From Actinomycetota bacterium (GTDB taxonomy: Bacteria > Actinomycetota > Actinomycetes > Nanopelagicales > Nanopelagicaceae): a stretch of DNA of 6,328 bases. The first letter of the stretch is position 1, and each line of letters begins with the position of its first letter. A program made the position numbers and the translations under genes. Below the pieces are notes generated by a model. The model saw nothing but the letters and a program-made list of their open reading frames with translations, searched no databases and had not been told where the DNA came from. The stretch spans positions 1 through 6,328 of the forward strand of contig RFMK01000091.1 of the NCBI GenBank assembly GCA_009927705.1. The letters are read 5' to 3'. Shown in pieces: positions 5,496 through 6,328 of the stretch.

Positions 5496-6328
5496 GGCTG
5501 CAATGACACCGATCGAGATACGCGAGCGCCAATCTCCTTAGCGATCTTTGATGTGATCTCGGTCGGGATTGCTGAATCAACAGTGAGGGCCATCAGCGCT
5601 TCTCCCCCAGCCTTATCCCGAGCTACCTGCATATTTGCGATGTTGATCTTCGTTGAACCAAGAATGTTTCCAACAGCGCCGACAACGCCTGGTTTATCTT
5701 CATAAATAAGGAAAAGGAGATGATCTGATGGAGGAAGCTCGATATCAAACTTATTTATTCGAACAATCTTCTCCACTTTTCGGATACCCATCAACGTTGC
5801 ATCAACTTCAACGCGCAATCCGTTTGAAAACGCAGCGCGCAACGCAATCATGCTTCGGTAATCCTCACATTCAGATTCCGTCGCAACTGTTGAGGTCATT
5901 CCCTTTTCTAGCGCCAAGTTTGGAGAATTCACATAGGTGACATCCTCCATTCCGGTTGCAAGTAGTGCACCTTTAAGTGCAGAAGTTCCGAGAATTGAAC
6001 AATCGTGTGCCGAAACTTCTCCCATGACGGTGATTTCGATTGAAACTGGAAGTTCACCTTCGAGTAAAGTTGCAATCTGCGCCATCTTCTCTACAAGTGG
6101 AAGTGATGGACGGATCTCCTCATGGATTTCGCCACCCTTTACATTCACAGCATCAGGGACAAGTTCGCCTGAGAGAGCTTTTCTCACTGAGATTGCAACA
6201 GCAATTCCAGCGCGCTCTTGGGCTTCATCAGTAGATGCACCTAGGTGCGGAGTCGCAACTACTTGATCTAAAGCAAATAATGGTGAATCGGTGCATGGTT
6301 CAGTTGCAAAGACATCAAGTCCAGCGCC
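5492..6328 (-). CDS. serA: D-3-phosphoglycerate dehydrogenase, C-terminal part
   Basis: SerA oxidises 3-phosphoglycerate to 3-phosphohydroxypyruvate with NAD, the first step of serine synthesis. The visible 278 residues are the C-terminal half of a protein usually about 530 long; the 5' end lies beyond the right edge. A GTG at 6187-6185 is an internal Val codon, not the start, because the frame continues upstream with strong homology. AGLDVFATEP at fragment residues 2-11 and TPHLGAS at 26-32, carrying the catalytic His28, close the catalytic domain. LSGELVPDAVNVKGG then leads into the allosteric substrate-binding domain (about 65-195). An ACT domain follows at about 204-273, with YEDKPGVVG near its start and NIANMQVAR; in relatives it binds serine for feedback inhibition. 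The ASB plus ACT layout is that of the long (mycobacterial-type) SerA. The TGA stop overlaps the leuB ATG. Confidence 0.96.
   Translation of the reverse strand, partial: GAGLDVFATEPCTDSPLFALDQVVATPHLGASTDEAQERAGIAVAISVRKALSGELVPDAVNVKGGEIHEEIRPSLPLVEKMAQIATLLEGELPVSIEITVMGEVSAHDCSILGTSALKGALLATGMEDVTYVNSPNLALEKGMTSTVATESECEDYRSMIALRAAFSNGLRVEVDATLMGIRKVEKIVRINKFDIELPPSDHLLFLIYEDKPGVVGAVGNILGSTKINIANMQVARDKAGGEALMALTVDSAIPTEITSKIAKEIGARVSRSVSLQP

Noticed and set aside
5492..6187. serA starting at the GTG at 6187
   Set aside because: The same frame continues upstream to the window edge with clear SerA motifs, including the catalytic TPHLGAS, so this GTG is an internal codon.
5340..6266. Plus-strand frames opposite leuB and serA
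   Set aside because: They are shadows of the conserved minus-strand genes; their length reflects codon bias of the real genes.
1..6328. CRISPR array, tRNA, rRNA or insertion sequence
   Set aside because: No regularly spaced repeats, cloverleaf-like segment, rRNA stretch, transposase or terminal inverted repeats were seen on either strand.

Overview
The window looks like part of a small, streamlined actinobacterial chromosome. I read it this way for three reasons: moderate base composition (roughly half G+C by eye), very tight gene packing, and the protein families present (actinobacterial-style LeuB, long-form citramalate synthase, class II IlvE, long SerA with a C-terminal ACT domain). Freshwater acI/Nanopelagicales-type actinobacteria would fit, but that placement is inference from protein style and compactness, not a database result.

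Right part (1781-6328, minus strand): a tightly coupled amino-acid biosynthesis operon, transcribed right to left as serA (5' end outside the window) - leuB - ilvE - cimA. Stops and starts overlap at each junction (ATGA, TAATG, TAATG). SerA starts serine synthesis from 3-phosphoglycerate. CimA makes citramalate from pyruvate and acetyl-CoA, the first step of the threonine-independent route to isoleucine. LeuB carries out the oxidative decarboxylation shared by leucine synthesis and the citramalate route. IlvE performs the last transamination for leucine, isoleucine and valine. In many actinobacteria ilvB-ilvN-ilvC lie just upstream of serA, so the operon probably continues beyond the right edge.

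Middle (1107-1765): a small XRE-type helix-turn-helix gene follows cimA after 15 bp on the same strand and may be the last gene of the operon. It meets, tail to tail with no spacer, a 78-residue acidic orphan gene on the plus strand. That gene has a strong Shine-Dalgarno sequence, a candidate terminator across its stop codon, and an upstream region rich in inverted repeats, one of which encloses a possible -10 element.

Left part (1-1106): a complete XerC-type tyrosine recombinase on the minus strand, with all six catalytic residues present, probably the chromosome-dimer-resolution enzyme rather than a phage integrase. It also meets its convergent neighbour with no spacer: the end of a plus-strand frame encoding a small membrane-anchored tail at the left edge.

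Most of the window is ordinary core metabolism. The parts that merit a second look are the two zero-spacer convergent junctions, the inverted-repeat region at 1150-1231, and the regulator/orphan pair next to the branched-chain amino-acid operon.
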